Part shown: positions 1-8,499 of the stretch, piece by piece
How positions within the stretch are numbered: the first letter of the stretch is position 1
How the letters are laid out: every line of letters begins with the position of its first letter
Source: Herpetosiphon geysericola
Lineage (GTDB): Bacteria > Chloroflexota > Chloroflexia > Chloroflexales > Herpetosiphonaceae
Assembly: GCF_001306135.1 (NCBI RefSeq)
Contig: NZ_LGKP01000021.1
Coordinates: forward strand, 248,001-312,000
DNA length: 64,000 bases
Direction of reading: 5' to 3'
Made by a program: the position numbers and the translations under genes
Notes under the pieces: generated by a model
What the model was told of the DNA's origin: nothing
Seen by the model: the letters and a program-made list of their open reading frames with translations, nothing else
Database searches by the model: none

Positions 1-217
1 CAATCAGCACTGGGCCTGAGGTAATGTACGAAACCAAGCCAGCGAAGAAAGGCTTGCCTTCATGAACGCCATAGTGCTTGTGAGCCAAATCGCCACTAAT
101 TTGCGACAACTTGATGCCGATGAATTTCAAGCCGCGAGCTTCCAAACGGGTTAAAATTGGGCCAATCAAGCCACGTTGAACTGCATCAGGCTTTAAGATG
201 ATCAATGACTTTTCCAC
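1..217 (-). CDS. ndk: Nucleoside diphosphate kinase, N-terminal part (runs off the window)
   Basis: The reverse strand reads a GTG start at 217 followed by MEKSLIILKPDAVQRGLIG, the classic N-terminus of nucleoside diphosphate kinase, which moves the gamma phosphate of ATP onto other NDPs. About 72 of the usual ~140-150 residues are present; the catalytic His segment lies outside the window. The KPDAVQRG motif and the later HKHYGVHEGKPFFAGLVSYITSGP segment match the family. A GGAGG ribosome binding site lies 7-12 bases upstream of the GTG. The upstream roadblock operon ends in its own terminator, so ndk is probably transcribed separately. Confidence 0.95.
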   Translation of the reverse strand, partial: MEKSLIILKPDAVQRGLIGPILTRLEARGLKFIGIKLSQISGDLAHKHYGVHEGKPFFAGLVSYITSGPVLI

Positions 218-281
218 AGGGAAATGCCTCCATTATGCATTATTAATCAAAAAAATAGGGATCGTTGATCCGATCGTGGGC

Positions 282-287
282 ATTGTA
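282..287 (-). promoter_or_regulatory. Probable ndk promoter (-10 box)
   Basis: The minus strand has TACAAT preceded by TGC, an extended -10 element, about 65 bases upstream of the ndk GTG. No convincing -35 box is seen at 17 bases. It lies just past the upstream terminator, where a new transcription unit should start. Confidence 0.45.
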
Positions 288-307
288 GCATACTTGCAGC
301 GAGGCAT

Positions 308-341
308 AAAAAAGCGAGCCACCAGCTACGGTGACTCGCTG
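308..341 (-). terminator. Rho-independent terminator of the TPR-roadblock operon
   Basis: On the minus strand a 10-bp stem (GCGAGUCACC pairing with GGUGGCUCGC, one G-U) with loop GUAGCU is followed by a run of T. It sits 23 bases after the roadblock gene stop. Confidence 0.85.
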
Positions 342-363
342 AGCAACAAATAAGCAATTCGGC

Positions 364-711
364 CTAGATTGGCACAGCCTTGCTAATATTTTTGGCAGCG
401 CGGCGCATTTCAATCTTGACTAAACCAAGGTTGACCATGCGTTGAGTTACAACTGCCAAAATGACATCACGCGCTTCGAGCAACAGAATCGAACCATCTT
501 TTGCATCAATAATTGCATCAACCAGCGTGCCAATGCCAATGCGCTTGGTTGCTTTATCAATTTCGCCAAACACTGCTGCCGACATCGCGCCCAATACTTC
601 AGCATCTTCATCTTCGATCAAGGTGCTGGCGATAACCAAGCCGTCGCGGCCTACCAATAGGCTGCCGATAACCCCTTCAACCCGAATTAAGTCCTCAACG
701 ATATGACGCAT
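364..711 (-). CDS. Roadblock/LC7 domain protein
   Basis: A 115-residue protein that is a single roadblock/LC7 (MglB-like) domain: IEDLIRVEGVIGSLLVGRDGL-type N-terminus, central strands around IIDAKDGSILLLEARD, and a C-terminal helix. Roadblock proteins dimerise and in bacteria usually act as regulators or GTPase-activating partners of small Ras-like GTPases (MglA, COG2229). It starts 32 bases after the stop of the giant TPR gene, with an AAAGG ribosome binding site, so the two form one operon closed by the terminator at 308-341. No GTPase gene is adjacent; the only one in the window is at 57450-57968. The exact partner is unknown. Confidence 0.9.
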   Translation of the reverse strand: MRHIVEDLIRVEGVIGSLLVGRDGLVIASTLIEDEDAEVLGAMSAAVFGEIDKATKRIGIGTLVDAIIDAKDGSILLLEARDVILAVVTQRMVNLGLVKIEMRRAAKNISKAVPI

Positions 712-743
712 ACGGTCTAGCCTTTCTTCAGTCGCTTGGTGCC

Positions 744-3700
744 TTAACGACGTGGTTTATTTAGCACCCAGCCATACTCATCCATCGCTTCACGCCAGCG
801 TCCTTGCTTAGAATAGGCATCACCTAAGGCACGGTGCAGCCGTTGGAGCAAGCCTGGATCATCGTGCGACTCAATCAGATCTTGCAAATCATCAACTACT
901 TGATCCATCAGTTGATTTTGTTTAATCAGCCGTTTGTATTCGGTCAATGCCTGATCGACCGAGGCGGTTTGGCTGATCATGCGGGCCAAGGCCATTCGCA
1001 AGCCATGGTTGCTTGGATCAGCTTCGAGTTGTTGATAGTATTCGCTAAAGTCGGGACCATCGCCACTTGCGCCGCCGCTGGTTACAGCTGGGCTAGCGCT
1101 CGGTTGTGATGTTTGGGCAACCACTGGCTGGGCTTCGACCGCTGGCGTTTCCGTCACTGGTTTTGGCTCAGGCCGTGGCGAGACGTTGTATAAGCGATCG
1201 CGTGGCCGTTGATCTTCTTCGCGTGGGCGAGGCGAAACCGGATACAACGGTGCGCGTTTGGTCTCTGGTTCTGGCTCAGCCTTTGGTGCAGGCGTTTCAG
1301 CAATGATTGGCTGAGTTGGCACGACAACTGGCGCAATTACCACTGGCGCAGCCTCAACGACTGGCTCGACCGGAGCTTCAATCGAAGCAATTTCATCATC
1401 GCTCAAGCCAAGATCTTCCCACGAGAATGGGGTCATCTCTGGCTCGGCGGGAGCTTCAGCAACGACTGGCTCTGGTTCTGGCTCGGCGCTTGGCAAAGCA
1501 AAATCGATGCCCATCAATTCTTCTTCGCTAAGCTTCAAGCTACGATCATCGTCGCCTTGTTGCAACGAAGCAATTTCTTCTTCATTCAAGCCAAGGTCGG
1601 CCAACGAGAATGGCGTTAGATCAGGCTCTAGCTCATTCGTCGTTTCAGGTGCTGGTGCATCAGTACCTTCCAAGGCGGCAATTTCTTCAGCGGTTAGCCC
1701 CAATTGGTCGAAGGTAAACGGCGACATATCTGGCTCATCGGCTTCGATTTCAGTTGTAGGCGCGCTCGGAGTGCCTTCCAAGCTTGCGATTTCGTCGTCG
1801 CTCAAGCCCAAATCCGTCAACGAGAACGGCGTCATTTCTGGCTCGGCCTCGTTGGTCGTTGTGCTGCTTGGTGCTTCAAACTCAAAGTTATCAAAACCAA
1901 AGCGTGATGGTTCTTCGGCAGCTGGTTGGCTGCTTTCATCGTTGAGCATGGCAATTTCTTCGGCGCTCAAGCCCAAATCCGTCAACGAGAACGGCGTCAT
2001 TTCTGGCTCGGCCTCGTTGGTCGATGGCGTATCAAGCTCGAAATTGTCGAACGAGAATAGCGCTGGCTCGGCGGCTGGCGTTTCTGCCGTGTCGCCGTTC
2101 AACATCGCAATTTCTTCGGCGCTCAAGCCCAAATCCGTCAACGAGAACGGCGTCATTTCTGGCTCAGCCTCGTTGGTCGTTGGCGTATCCAGCTCGAAAT
2201 TGTCGAACGAGAATGGCGCTGGTTCTTCAGCAGCGGTTTCTGCCGTGTCGCCATTCAGTTGGGCAATTTCTTCCGCGCTCAAGCCCAAATCCGTCAACGA
2301 GAACGGCGTCATTTCTGGCTCGGCTTCGTTGGTCGTTGGCGTATCCAGCTCGAAATTGTCGAACGAGAATGGCGCTGGTTCTTCAGCGGCGGTTTCGCTG
2401 GTTTCGCCATTCAGCATCGCGATTTCTTCCGCGCTCAAGCCCAAATCCGTCAACGAGAACGGCGTCATTTCTGGTTCGGCTTCGTTGGTCGTTGGCGTAT
2501 CCAGCTCGAAATTATCGAACGAGAATGGCGCTGGCTCGGCGGCTGGTTCTGCCGTGTCGCCGTTCAACATCGCAATTTCTTCGGCGCTCAAGCCCAAATC
2601 CGTCAACGAGAACGGCGTCATTTCTGGCTCAGCCTCGTTGGTCGTTGGCGTATCCAGCTCGAAATTATCGAACGAGAATGGCGCTGGTTCTTCAGCAGCG
2701 GTTTCTGCCGTGTCGCCATTCAGCATCGCAATTTCGTCGTCGCTCAAGCCCAAATCCGTCAACGAGAACGGCGTCATTTCTGGTTCGGCTTCGTTGGTCG
2801 TTGGCGTATCCAGCTCGAAATTATCGAACGAGAATGGCGCTGGCTCGGCGGCTGGTTCTGCCGTGTCGCCATTCAGCATGGCAATTTCTTCGGCGCTCAA
2901 GCCCAAATCCGTCAACGAGAACGGCGTCATTTCTGGCTCGGCCTCGTTGGTCGTTGGCGTATCCAGTTCGAAATTATCGAACGAGAATGGCGCTGGTTCT
3001 TCAGCGGCGGTTTCGCTGCTTTCGCCATTCAACATCGCGATTTCTTCCGCGCTCAAGCCCAAATCCGTCAACGAGAACGGCGTCATTTCTGGCTCGGCTT
3101 CGTTGGTCGTTGGCGTATCCAGCTCGAAATTATCGAACGAGAATGGCGCTGGTTCTTCAGCGGCGGTTTCGCTGCTTTCGCCATTCAGTTGGGCAATTTC
3201 TTCGGCGCTCAAGCCCAAATCCGTCAACGAGAATGGAGTCATTTCTGGCTCCAAGTCAATTGATTGTTGGTTGTAGCTCACAGGCTGATCGAAATCGCTA
3301 GCAATGAAGTTGGCAAGTGGTTCTTCGGCTTCGTAGGCATCGGCCTCATCACCAGAGAACTCCTCATCCATATTAATAACTTCATCGCCATCGCGAATTT
3401 GGATGCCATTATCGTGTAAAGCCAAGGCGATGCGGTCGATTTCCTCGGTTTGCGATTCAGGATCATCAAATTGATTGATGATATCAGTCAAATCGACATA
3501 GCCTTGGTGCTGACCAATGCCCAACAGGTTATCAAAAATTGGGTCATCGCTTTGATTTTGGCCAGCTTGCTCGATGGCAGCAATTTCTTCCGCCGACAAG
3601 CCAATATCATTCAAGGAGAATGGTTGTGAGCTATCGCTTAGCTCACGGACTGGCTCCTCGTAGGCTTGTGGCTCTTGATCGAAGCCCAAATCGTCGAGTG

Positions 3701-6041
3701 AGAAAGGCTGCAAACCACCATCGAAATTGAATTCATCATCGGAGGCTGGCGCTTGATTCATGGCTTCGAATTGGGCAATTTCATCAGCATCGAGGCCCAA
3801 ATCGGTCAAGGAGAAGGGAGTCATATTTGGCTCTTCTTCGACCTTGGGCGCAGGCTCGGCTGCTGGGGTTTGGTTGAACTCGCCTGAGTAAAGCGCTTGC
3901 TCATCAGCATCAAGCCCCAAATCGTCGAGCGAGAAGGGAGTGATATTTGGCTCATCGAAGCTAAATGCTTGCTCATCGCTAGCGTCGGGAGCATCGAAGC
4001 CAAATTCATTCAACGAGAACGGAGTTAAACCTGATTCATCGTTGGTAGGGTCAGTTGGCAAGGCGCTATCGTCGCTGGCTTGCAATTGGGCAATCTCATC
4101 GTCGCTCAGCCCAAGCTCGGCCAACGAGAATGGTTTGATTTCCAATTCTTCATCGGCTTGGGTTTGCGGTTGGTCGAGGTTGCCCATTGCGTTGTAATCG
4201 GCAATTTCGGCTGCATCTAAGCCCAAATCAGTTAATGAGAATGGCGTGATTGCTGGCTCAGTATCTGCCGTGTGCAAATCATGCTCATCATAATTGCGCA
4301 AATCGACGTTATCATTCGAGAAGAAGTTCATCGCTTCGTCGTCTGAATCGCTTGGATCGTAGACTGGCTCGACCAATGGTGGCAAGGTTTGAGTTTGCTT
4401 CTTGATCACCATGCGATTGAAGATTCCAGCATCATCTTCTTCGTCTTGGTTGAACTCTGGTTCAGGTTGGGCGCCGAAGATTGAGCGTGAGCGCGAGCGT
4501 GGTTGTTGCCAGCTAAAGCCAGTTGATTCTTCCTCGCTATCAGGATAGCGTGGTAAATCGCGGCTAAATGGCATGCTTGGCTCTGATGGGGTGTCGATTT
4601 CGTCGAAGCTCAGTTCATCAAGCGAGAACGGCTTTAAGGTATTCGGCAACACAACGTCATCATCTTGGGCTTTGGTGCTAGTTTCTGGTTGCACATCATC
4701 AAAATTTTCCAAGGAGAAGGGCTGCAATTGTTCTGGCAACTTGCCAGTATCCGAGCCAGTGCCTGGAATATCATCGATGTCGCTTTCGTCCCAATCGCCA
4801 AAACTGAATGGCGTGAGATCGCTTGGCAACTCAAAATCATCAGGATCAACCGTGTTTGCCACGCCTGGTGCTGGTTCTGGTTGGCTGGGGGCAACCACTG
4901 GTTCTGAGGCAGGTGTTGGAGCTTTATTGCTGAAGGGGTCGGTTTCATCGACCTCATCAAGCGAGAAGGGTTGAATATCCAAGCCCAAATCGTCGAGATT
5001 GAAATCGACATCGTAGGCTGGTTCGGCGCTGGTGGTTTGGGCGGGCGGGTTCGCAGGCGCGGCCCCAAAATCGCCAAACAACAAACTGCGCAAGAAATCA
5101 TCATCGCCATGGGCAGCAACCCCAACCGCGACCGGTTCAACTTCGACTTCGGCCAGCCAAGAGGCGGCAGGCGCTTTGCTTGCTTGTTCGGCGGCCAAGC
5201 GCTCGCGTTCAGCTTGTTCGACTGCTTCGCGGGCAAGTCGTTCTTTCTCGGCCTTTTTGGCCTTCCAAGCAGCTTCGTCAAAGGCTTCAATTTTGGTATC
5301 GGGGGCTTCGACTGGGGGGAGCATTCCATCGAACAAGGCATAGGCCACGCCTTGGCTAGGGTCGAGCTGCTGGGCATGTTGCCACAACTTACGGCCCTTG
5401 GGATCACCAGCGGACAACAGGTGATAGCCCAAAATCAGATTGGCCTTGAGCATATCGGGATAGTCGCGCAGAATATCACTGGCGACTTCGGCGGCCTCGG
5501 CCTCTTGGCCATTGCGCCAAAGCGCTTCGGCGAGCGCAACTGCAATATCAACCCGTTTGGGATCATCGGCCAGAACATCGTTAAATTCTTGAATCGCCTT
5601 ATCGAAGCGTCGTCCGCGCACATACATGCGCCCGAGGCCTGCTTTTTTCAGCAGAATGCGAGCGTTTTCACTGCCCCATGCTTCGGTATACAAACGCAAG
5701 ACTTGCGAACGCAACTCGGGCAAATCGGGCTTAATTTCAAAAGCTTGCTCAAATTCGCGGATAGCCGCTGCGAGATTGCCTTGGCGCTCATAAGTTACCC
5801 CCAAGCCAACATGGACAGGGATATTTTCGGGGTCAGAACGTAAGACCCGTTCAAAAGCTTCGACGGCTTTGGCTAAATCTTGGCGGTTGAGATATGATTC
5901 GCCGAGGATACGGTACGCTTCAAGATAATAGGGAAACGATTCAAGCAGATGCTCACTCGCACCTATGGCACGCTCCTCCTTCCCTGTTTCGAGAGCAGAC
6001 CGTGCTTCATCGTAGAGTGCTTGGATCGTGGTGAGAGCCAT
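744..6041 (-). CDS. Giant TPR protein with repeated PFSL-x-DLGL motif array
   Basis: A 1765-residue protein. Residues ~1-240 are tetratricopeptide repeats (for example AVEAFERVLRSDPENIPVHV); then a charged KAKKAEKERLAREAVEQ helix; then ~1350 acidic, low-complexity residues with about 25 copies of a motif like TPFSLTDLGLSAEEIA; then TPR-like helices to the C-terminus (residues ~1650-1765). Nine central copies form near-identical 52-residue tandem units. The start at 6041 is chosen for its GGGAGGAG site 4 bases upstream; an upstream in-frame ATG at 6095 lacks one. No signal peptide or membrane segment, so probably a cytoplasmic scaffold. The roadblock gene follows in the same operon. Function not known; inferred to be a multivalent docking platform. 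Confidence 0.88.
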   Translation of the reverse strand: MALTTIQALYDEARSALETGKEERAIGASEHLLESFPYYLEAYRILGESYLNRQDLAKAVEAFERVLRSDPENIPVHVGLGVTYERQGNLAAAIREFEQAFEIKPDLPELRSQVLRLYTEAWGSENARILLKKAGLGRMYVRGRRFDKAIQEFNDVLADDPKRVDIAVALAEALWRNGQEAEAAEVASDILRDYPDMLKANLILGYHLLSAGDPKGRKLWQHAQQLDPSQGVAYALFDGMLPPVEAPDTKIEAFDEAAWKAKKAEKERLAREAVEQAERERLAAEQASKAPAASWLAEVEVEPVAVGVAAHGDDDFLRSLLFGDFGAAPANPPAQTTSAEPAYDVDFNLDDLGLDIQPFSLDEVDETDPFSNKAPTPASEPVVAPSQPEPAPGVANTVDPDDFELPSDLTPFSFGDWDESDIDDIPGTGSDTGKLPEQLQPFSLENFDDVQPETSTKAQDDDVVLPNTLKPFSLDELSFDEIDTPSEPSMPFSRDLPRYPDSEEESTGFSWQQPRSRSRSIFGAQPEPEFNQDEEDDAGIFNRMVIKKQTQTLPPLVEPVYDPSDSDDEAMNFFSNDNVDLRNYDEHDLHTADTEPAITPFSLTDLGLDAAEIADYNAMGNLDQPQTQADEELEIKPFSLAELGLSDDEIAQLQASDDSALPTDPTNDESGLTPFSLNEFGFDAPDASDEQAFSFDEPNITPFSLDDLGLDADEQALYSGEFNQTPAAEPAPKVEEEPNMTPFSLTDLGLDADEIAQFEAMNQAPASDDEFNFDGGLQPFSLDDLGFDQEPQAYEEPVRELSDSSQPFSLNDIGLSAEEIAAIEQAGQNQSDDPIFDNLLGIGQHQGYVDLTDIINQFDDPESQTEEIDRIALALHDNGIQIRDGDEVINMDEEFSGDEADAYEAEEPLANFIASDFDQPVSYNQQSIDLEPEMTPFSLTDLGLSAEEIAQLNGESSETAAEEPAPFSFDNFELDTPTTNEAEPEMTPFSLTDLGLSAEEIAMLNGESSETAAEEPAPFSFDNFELDTPTTNEAEPEMTPFSLTDLGLSAEEIAMLNGDTAEPAAEPAPFSFDNFELDTPTTNEAEPEMTPFSLTDLGLSDDEIAMLNGDTAETAAEEPAPFSFDNFELDTPTTNEAEPEMTPFSLTDLGLSAEEIAMLNGDTAEPAAEPAPFSFDNFELDTPTTNEAEPEMTPFSLTDLGLSAEEIAMLNGETSETAAEEPAPFSFDNFELDTPTTNEAEPEMTPFSLTDLGLSAEEIAQLNGDTAETAAEEPAPFSFDNFELDTPTTNEAEPEMTPFSLTDLGLSAEEIAMLNGDTAETPAAEPALFSFDNFELDTPSTNEAEPEMTPFSLTDLGLSAEEIAMLNDESSQPAAEEPSRFGFDNFEFEAPSSTTTNEAEPEMTPFSLTDLGLSDDEIASLEGTPSAPTTEIEADEPDMSPFTFDQLGLTAEEIAALEGTDAPAPETTNELEPDLTPFSLADLGLNEEEIASLQQGDDDRSLKLSEEELMGIDFALPSAEPEPEPVVAEAPAEPEMTPFSWEDLGLSDDEIASIEAPVEPVVEAAPVVIAPVVVPTQPIIAETPAPKAEPEPETKRAPLYPVSPRPREEDQRPRDRLYNVSPRPEPKPVTETPAVEAQPVVAQTSQPSASPAVTSGGASGDGPDFSEYYQQLEADPSNHGLRMALARMISQTASVDQALTEYKRLIKQNQLMDQVVDDLQDLIESHDDPGLLQRLHRALGDAYSKQGRWREAMDEYGWVLNKPRR
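1840..3255 (-). repeat. Nine ~156-bp in-frame tandem repeats
   Basis: Each unit encodes 52 residues (51 in two copies, slightly longer in the ninth): a P-E-M-T-P-F-S-L-T-D-L-G-L block, a variable LNG-D/E-T/S-A-E linker and a PAPFSFDNFELDTPTTNEAE block. DNA identity between units is very high, so the array probably expands and contracts by recombination. More diverged single copies lie on both sides. Confidence 0.9.
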
Positions 6042-6155
6042 GCCGCTCCTCCCTGCGCTGTGCATCCAGCGCATCTGATAATCCGTGTCGATCACTGAAT
6101 GACGATCGTGGATTTGGGCGAATTGCTAAAGAATAATGGCGTAAAATGCGAAAGT

Positions 6156-6184
6156 ATTATAGCGTACCCACCGATGCTATGCAA
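6156..6184 (-). promoter_or_regulatory. Promoter of the TPR-roadblock operon
   Basis: On the minus strand TTGCAT (6179-6184), a 17-base spacer and a perfect TATAAT (6156-6161). Predicted start near 6149, giving a leader of about 108 bases to the chosen ATG at 6041. Confidence 0.7.
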
Positions 6185-6249
6185 GCAGAAACAGCATTAC
6201 AGTGCGCTAATTCGCATTTTTAGGCCAAATTAACTACGGCTTTTTGTCG

Positions 6250-6642
6250 TTAGACCACCACTTGCCAAAGTGGCGCGACCCGACTCATCGCCTGGCGCAA
6301 TTCATCAAGCGTAAATGGTTTGGGTAAAATCACAGTTAATGGGTCAGCATTCAGCTGGGCTTCTTGATGCACAATACTATTAATTGCAGCAGTGCAGACG
6401 ATGACTGGCAAGCTTTTGGTCGTGGGCTGAGCCCGTAACTCCCGCCACACATTCAACCCATCCATCCCCGACATCATTACATCAAGAATCAGGAGTTCTG
6501 GCGGATTTTGGATCAACTTTGGCAACGCTTCGACGCTCGAAGCCCAGTGGTGAATTTCGCGAATTCCAATATATTGCAACATCACATCAATTAACTGTTG
6601 AAATTCACTCGAATCATCGACCACTGCAATGCGCTGTAACAT
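6250..6642 (-). CDS. Single-domain response regulator
   Basis: A 130-residue receiver domain with no output domain. The acidic pair is D9-D10, the phosphoacceptor is D54 in LLILDVMMSGMDG, the Thr switch residue is in VIVCTAA, and the conserved Lys is in LPKPF. It should accept phosphate from a histidine kinase and signal by protein contact, like CheY or SpoIIAA-type relays; no kinase is encoded in this window. AAGGAG lies 7 bases before the ATG. The HNH gene upstream ends only 11 bases away and has its own promoter, so the two are probably co-transcribed. Confidence 0.9.
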   Translation of the reverse strand: MLQRIAVVDDSSEFQQLIDVMLQYIGIREIHHWASSVEALPKLIQNPPELLILDVMMSGMDGLNVWRELRAQPTTKSLPVIVCTAAINSIVHQEAQLNADPLTVILPKPFTLDELRQAMSRVAPLWQVVV

Positions 6643-6653
6643 ACCACAACTCC

Positions 6654-7187
6654 TTATTGATCGTCCTCCACTGTTTGAAAGGACGCAGGCAGAAACTTAC
6701 GCCATTCTTCAAGACCGAGCCCATGCATTCGGCGTTCGATTAAATAGTATGGGCTTGCAAACGGGCGAAAGGGTGGCCGAATTAAGCGCATTCGTGCCTC
6801 CTCAGGAGTACGCCCACCCTTACGATGATTGCACGTGCGGCAGGCGCTTACCAGATTTTCCCAGCTATGTGCGCCACCGCGGTGACGGGGCAACACATGG
6901 TCAAGCGTAAGATCAGCACTGATCCGGTTGCAGTATTGGCAGGTGTAGTGATCGCGACGGAAAATTTCACGGCGAGAAAGCTTGACGTTTGGCAAGGGAC
7001 GACGAATCATATGGCCCAATCGGATGACCGACGGACAGGCAATCGTGTCGTTGGTCGTGTGCAACACGGCGTGGTTGTGTTCCAACACTTCGGCTTTACC
7101 ACCCAACACAAGCATCAAGGCACGGCGTGCAGAGCAGATATTGAGTGGCTCGTAATTATGGTTGAGGACGAGTACGGGAGAGTTCAT
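6654..7187 (-). CDS. HNH endonuclease family protein
   Basis: A 177-residue protein of the common bacterial HNH group that begins MNSPVLVLNHNYEPLNICS. The nuclease core is CQYCNRISADLTLDHVLPR followed by GGAHSWENLVSACRTCNHRKG: two CxxC zinc pairs and the catalytic His-Asn-His. Such stand-alone proteins are widespread in Cyanobacteria and Chloroflexota, and their biological role is not settled. The start at 7187 is preferred over 7265 because AAGGAG lies 10 bases upstream and the promoter at 7237-7265 would fall inside the longer frame. The response regulator follows after 11 bases. Confidence 0.88.
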   Translation of the reverse strand: MNSPVLVLNHNYEPLNICSARRALMLVLGGKAEVLEHNHAVLHTTNDTIACPSVIRLGHMIRRPLPNVKLSRREIFRRDHYTCQYCNRISADLTLDHVLPRHRGGAHSWENLVSACRTCNHRKGGRTPEEARMRLIRPPFRPFASPYYLIERRMHGLGLEEWRKFLPASFQTVEDDQ

Positions 7188-7236
7188 CGCGATCAGACTC
7201 CTTCGAAATGGAAGATGCGATGTAGTTGCCCGTGGT

Positions 7237-7265
7237 ATTGTATCATTGCCCCTACGCCTTGGCAA
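7237..7265 (-). promoter_or_regulatory. Promoter of the HNH / response regulator pair
   Basis: Minus-strand TTGCCA (7260-7265), exactly 17 bases, then TACAAT (7237-7242) with an extended TGA before the -10. Predicted start near 7230, about 43 bases before the ATG at 7187. Confidence 0.75.
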
Positions 7266-7322
7266 CGGTTCGCAGCAAAAACCAAGCTTACGATGCAGCC
7301 ACGTCGGCCATCCGAATGCTAC

Positions 7323-8300
7323 TTAGACGTTCTCCCAAGCACTTAGGTTGTCTAAAGTTGCCCGATCTTCGGCACTGAGTTCAAATTCGGCAGCGCCCAA
7401 GGTATCTTGGAGTTGTGCGCTACTGGTTGCCCCAATAATTGCCGAGGTAATCGCTGGGGCACCAGTGACCCAAGCAACCGCCAGTTGGGGAATGGTTTTC
7501 TGATGCTTTTCAGCTAACACTTCGAGCTGATCGATCAATTTCCACAGTGGCTCGCCCAAGCGTTTGTCATCACGGCCACGTTCAGCAACGCGCGTGCCCT
7601 CAGGAATTGGCTGCCCCCGCCGAAACTTGCCAGTCAACAAGCCGCCAGCCAGCGGGCTATAGACAATCACGCCAACGCCATATTTCAAACACACTGGTTG
7701 CAGTTCGCGTTCAAATTCTTCGCGATTGAGCAAATGATAGTGTGGTTGCAACGAATCGTAGCGAGCAAGATTCAGTTTATCGCTGGTCCACAGGGCTTCC
7801 ATCAATTGCCATGCCCGATAATTCGAGCAGCCAACGTAGCGCACTTTGCCAGCTCGCACCAAATCATCAAGCACGCGCAGGGTTTCTTCGATTGGCACTT
7901 CGCCATCGGGAAAATGGGTTTGATAGAGGTCGATGTAATCGGTTTGCAAGCGCCGCAAGCTAGCATCGACCGCCGCAATAATGTGCTTGCGCGAAAGCCC
8001 TTGGTCGTTTGGTTGGTCGCCCATTTGGCCACGAACTTTGGTTGCCAACACAACTTTATCACGCCGACTTTGATCTTCGGCCAGCCAACGCCCGATAATT
8101 TCCTCGGTTTTGCCTGCATACGAGCGCGGGTCCCAACGCGAATAGACATCGGCAGTATCGAAGAAGTTAATGCCTGCATCAAGTGCTTGGCTCATAATGG
8201 CAAACGATTCTGGCTCTTCGACACTCCAGCCAAAAGTCATCGTGCCCAAACACAATTCAGAAACTTTGAGTCCCGTTCGGCCTAGTTTGCGATACCGCAT
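7323..8300 (-). CDS. Aldo/keto reductase
   Basis: A 325-residue NADPH-dependent oxidoreductase of the AKR superfamily (YajO/Tas-like). It starts MRYRKLGRTGLKVSELCLGTM. The catalytic tetrad is visible as Asp and Tyr in INFFDTADVYS, Lys in VVLATKV and His in LYQTHFPDG; the NADP-binding end is around TSAIIGATS. Family members reduce aldehydes or ketones; the substrate cannot be told. GGAGG lies 7 bases before the ATG at 8300. An in-frame extension to 8411 would translate an intergenic CACGAAG-type repeat and is rejected. Confidence 0.92.
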   Translation of the reverse strand: MRYRKLGRTGLKVSELCLGTMTFGWSVEEPESFAIMSQALDAGINFFDTADVYSRWDPRSYAGKTEEIIGRWLAEDQSRRDKVVLATKVRGQMGDQPNDQGLSRKHIIAAVDASLRRLQTDYIDLYQTHFPDGEVPIEETLRVLDDLVRAGKVRYVGCSNYRAWQLMEALWTSDKLNLARYDSLQPHYHLLNREEFERELQPVCLKYGVGVIVYSPLAGGLLTGKFRRGQPIPEGTRVAERGRDDKRLGEPLWKLIDQLEVLAEKHQKTIPQLAVAWVTGAPAITSAIIGATSSAQLQDTLGAAEFELSAEDRATLDNLSAWENV

Positions 8301-8319
8301 TCTGCTTCCTCCAAACAAA

Positions 8320-8400
8320 CTATTGATCCACGAAGAACACGAAGGACACGAAGCTTGCAACCGCGAAGATCGCAAAGGTTGCTTTCTTAGCCTCGCGCTT
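8320..8400. repeat. CACGAAG-type intergenic repeat, copy 1
   Basis: Runs of CACGAAG-N-ACACGAAGGA followed by ACCGCGAAGATCGCAAAGG. The same periodic words recur at about 21376, 24425, 26285, 40620 and 52680. It lies between the start of the aldo/keto reductase and the divergent lipoprotein gene. Confidence 0.75.
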
Positions 8401-8499
8401 TGAGCCTTCATTCTTCGCTATTCAGTGTACTATCATTAAACGAACCATGAATGGTGTATTTTGGCTGGTAATCACTGCTTAATTGATAAGGAGTAGCTG

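Noticed and set aside
1507-3276. A 589-codon open frame on the plus strand across the TPR gene
   Set aside because: It is the antisense shadow of the 156-bp repeats (Ser/Gly/Ala-rich SVNENGVISGSASL units); no start site or promoter, and the minus-strand frame has clear domains.
8301-8411. N-terminal extension of the aldo/keto reductase
   Set aside because: It would translate the CACGAAG-type repeat, lacks a ribosome site and is absent from the family; the ATG at 8300 has GGAGG.
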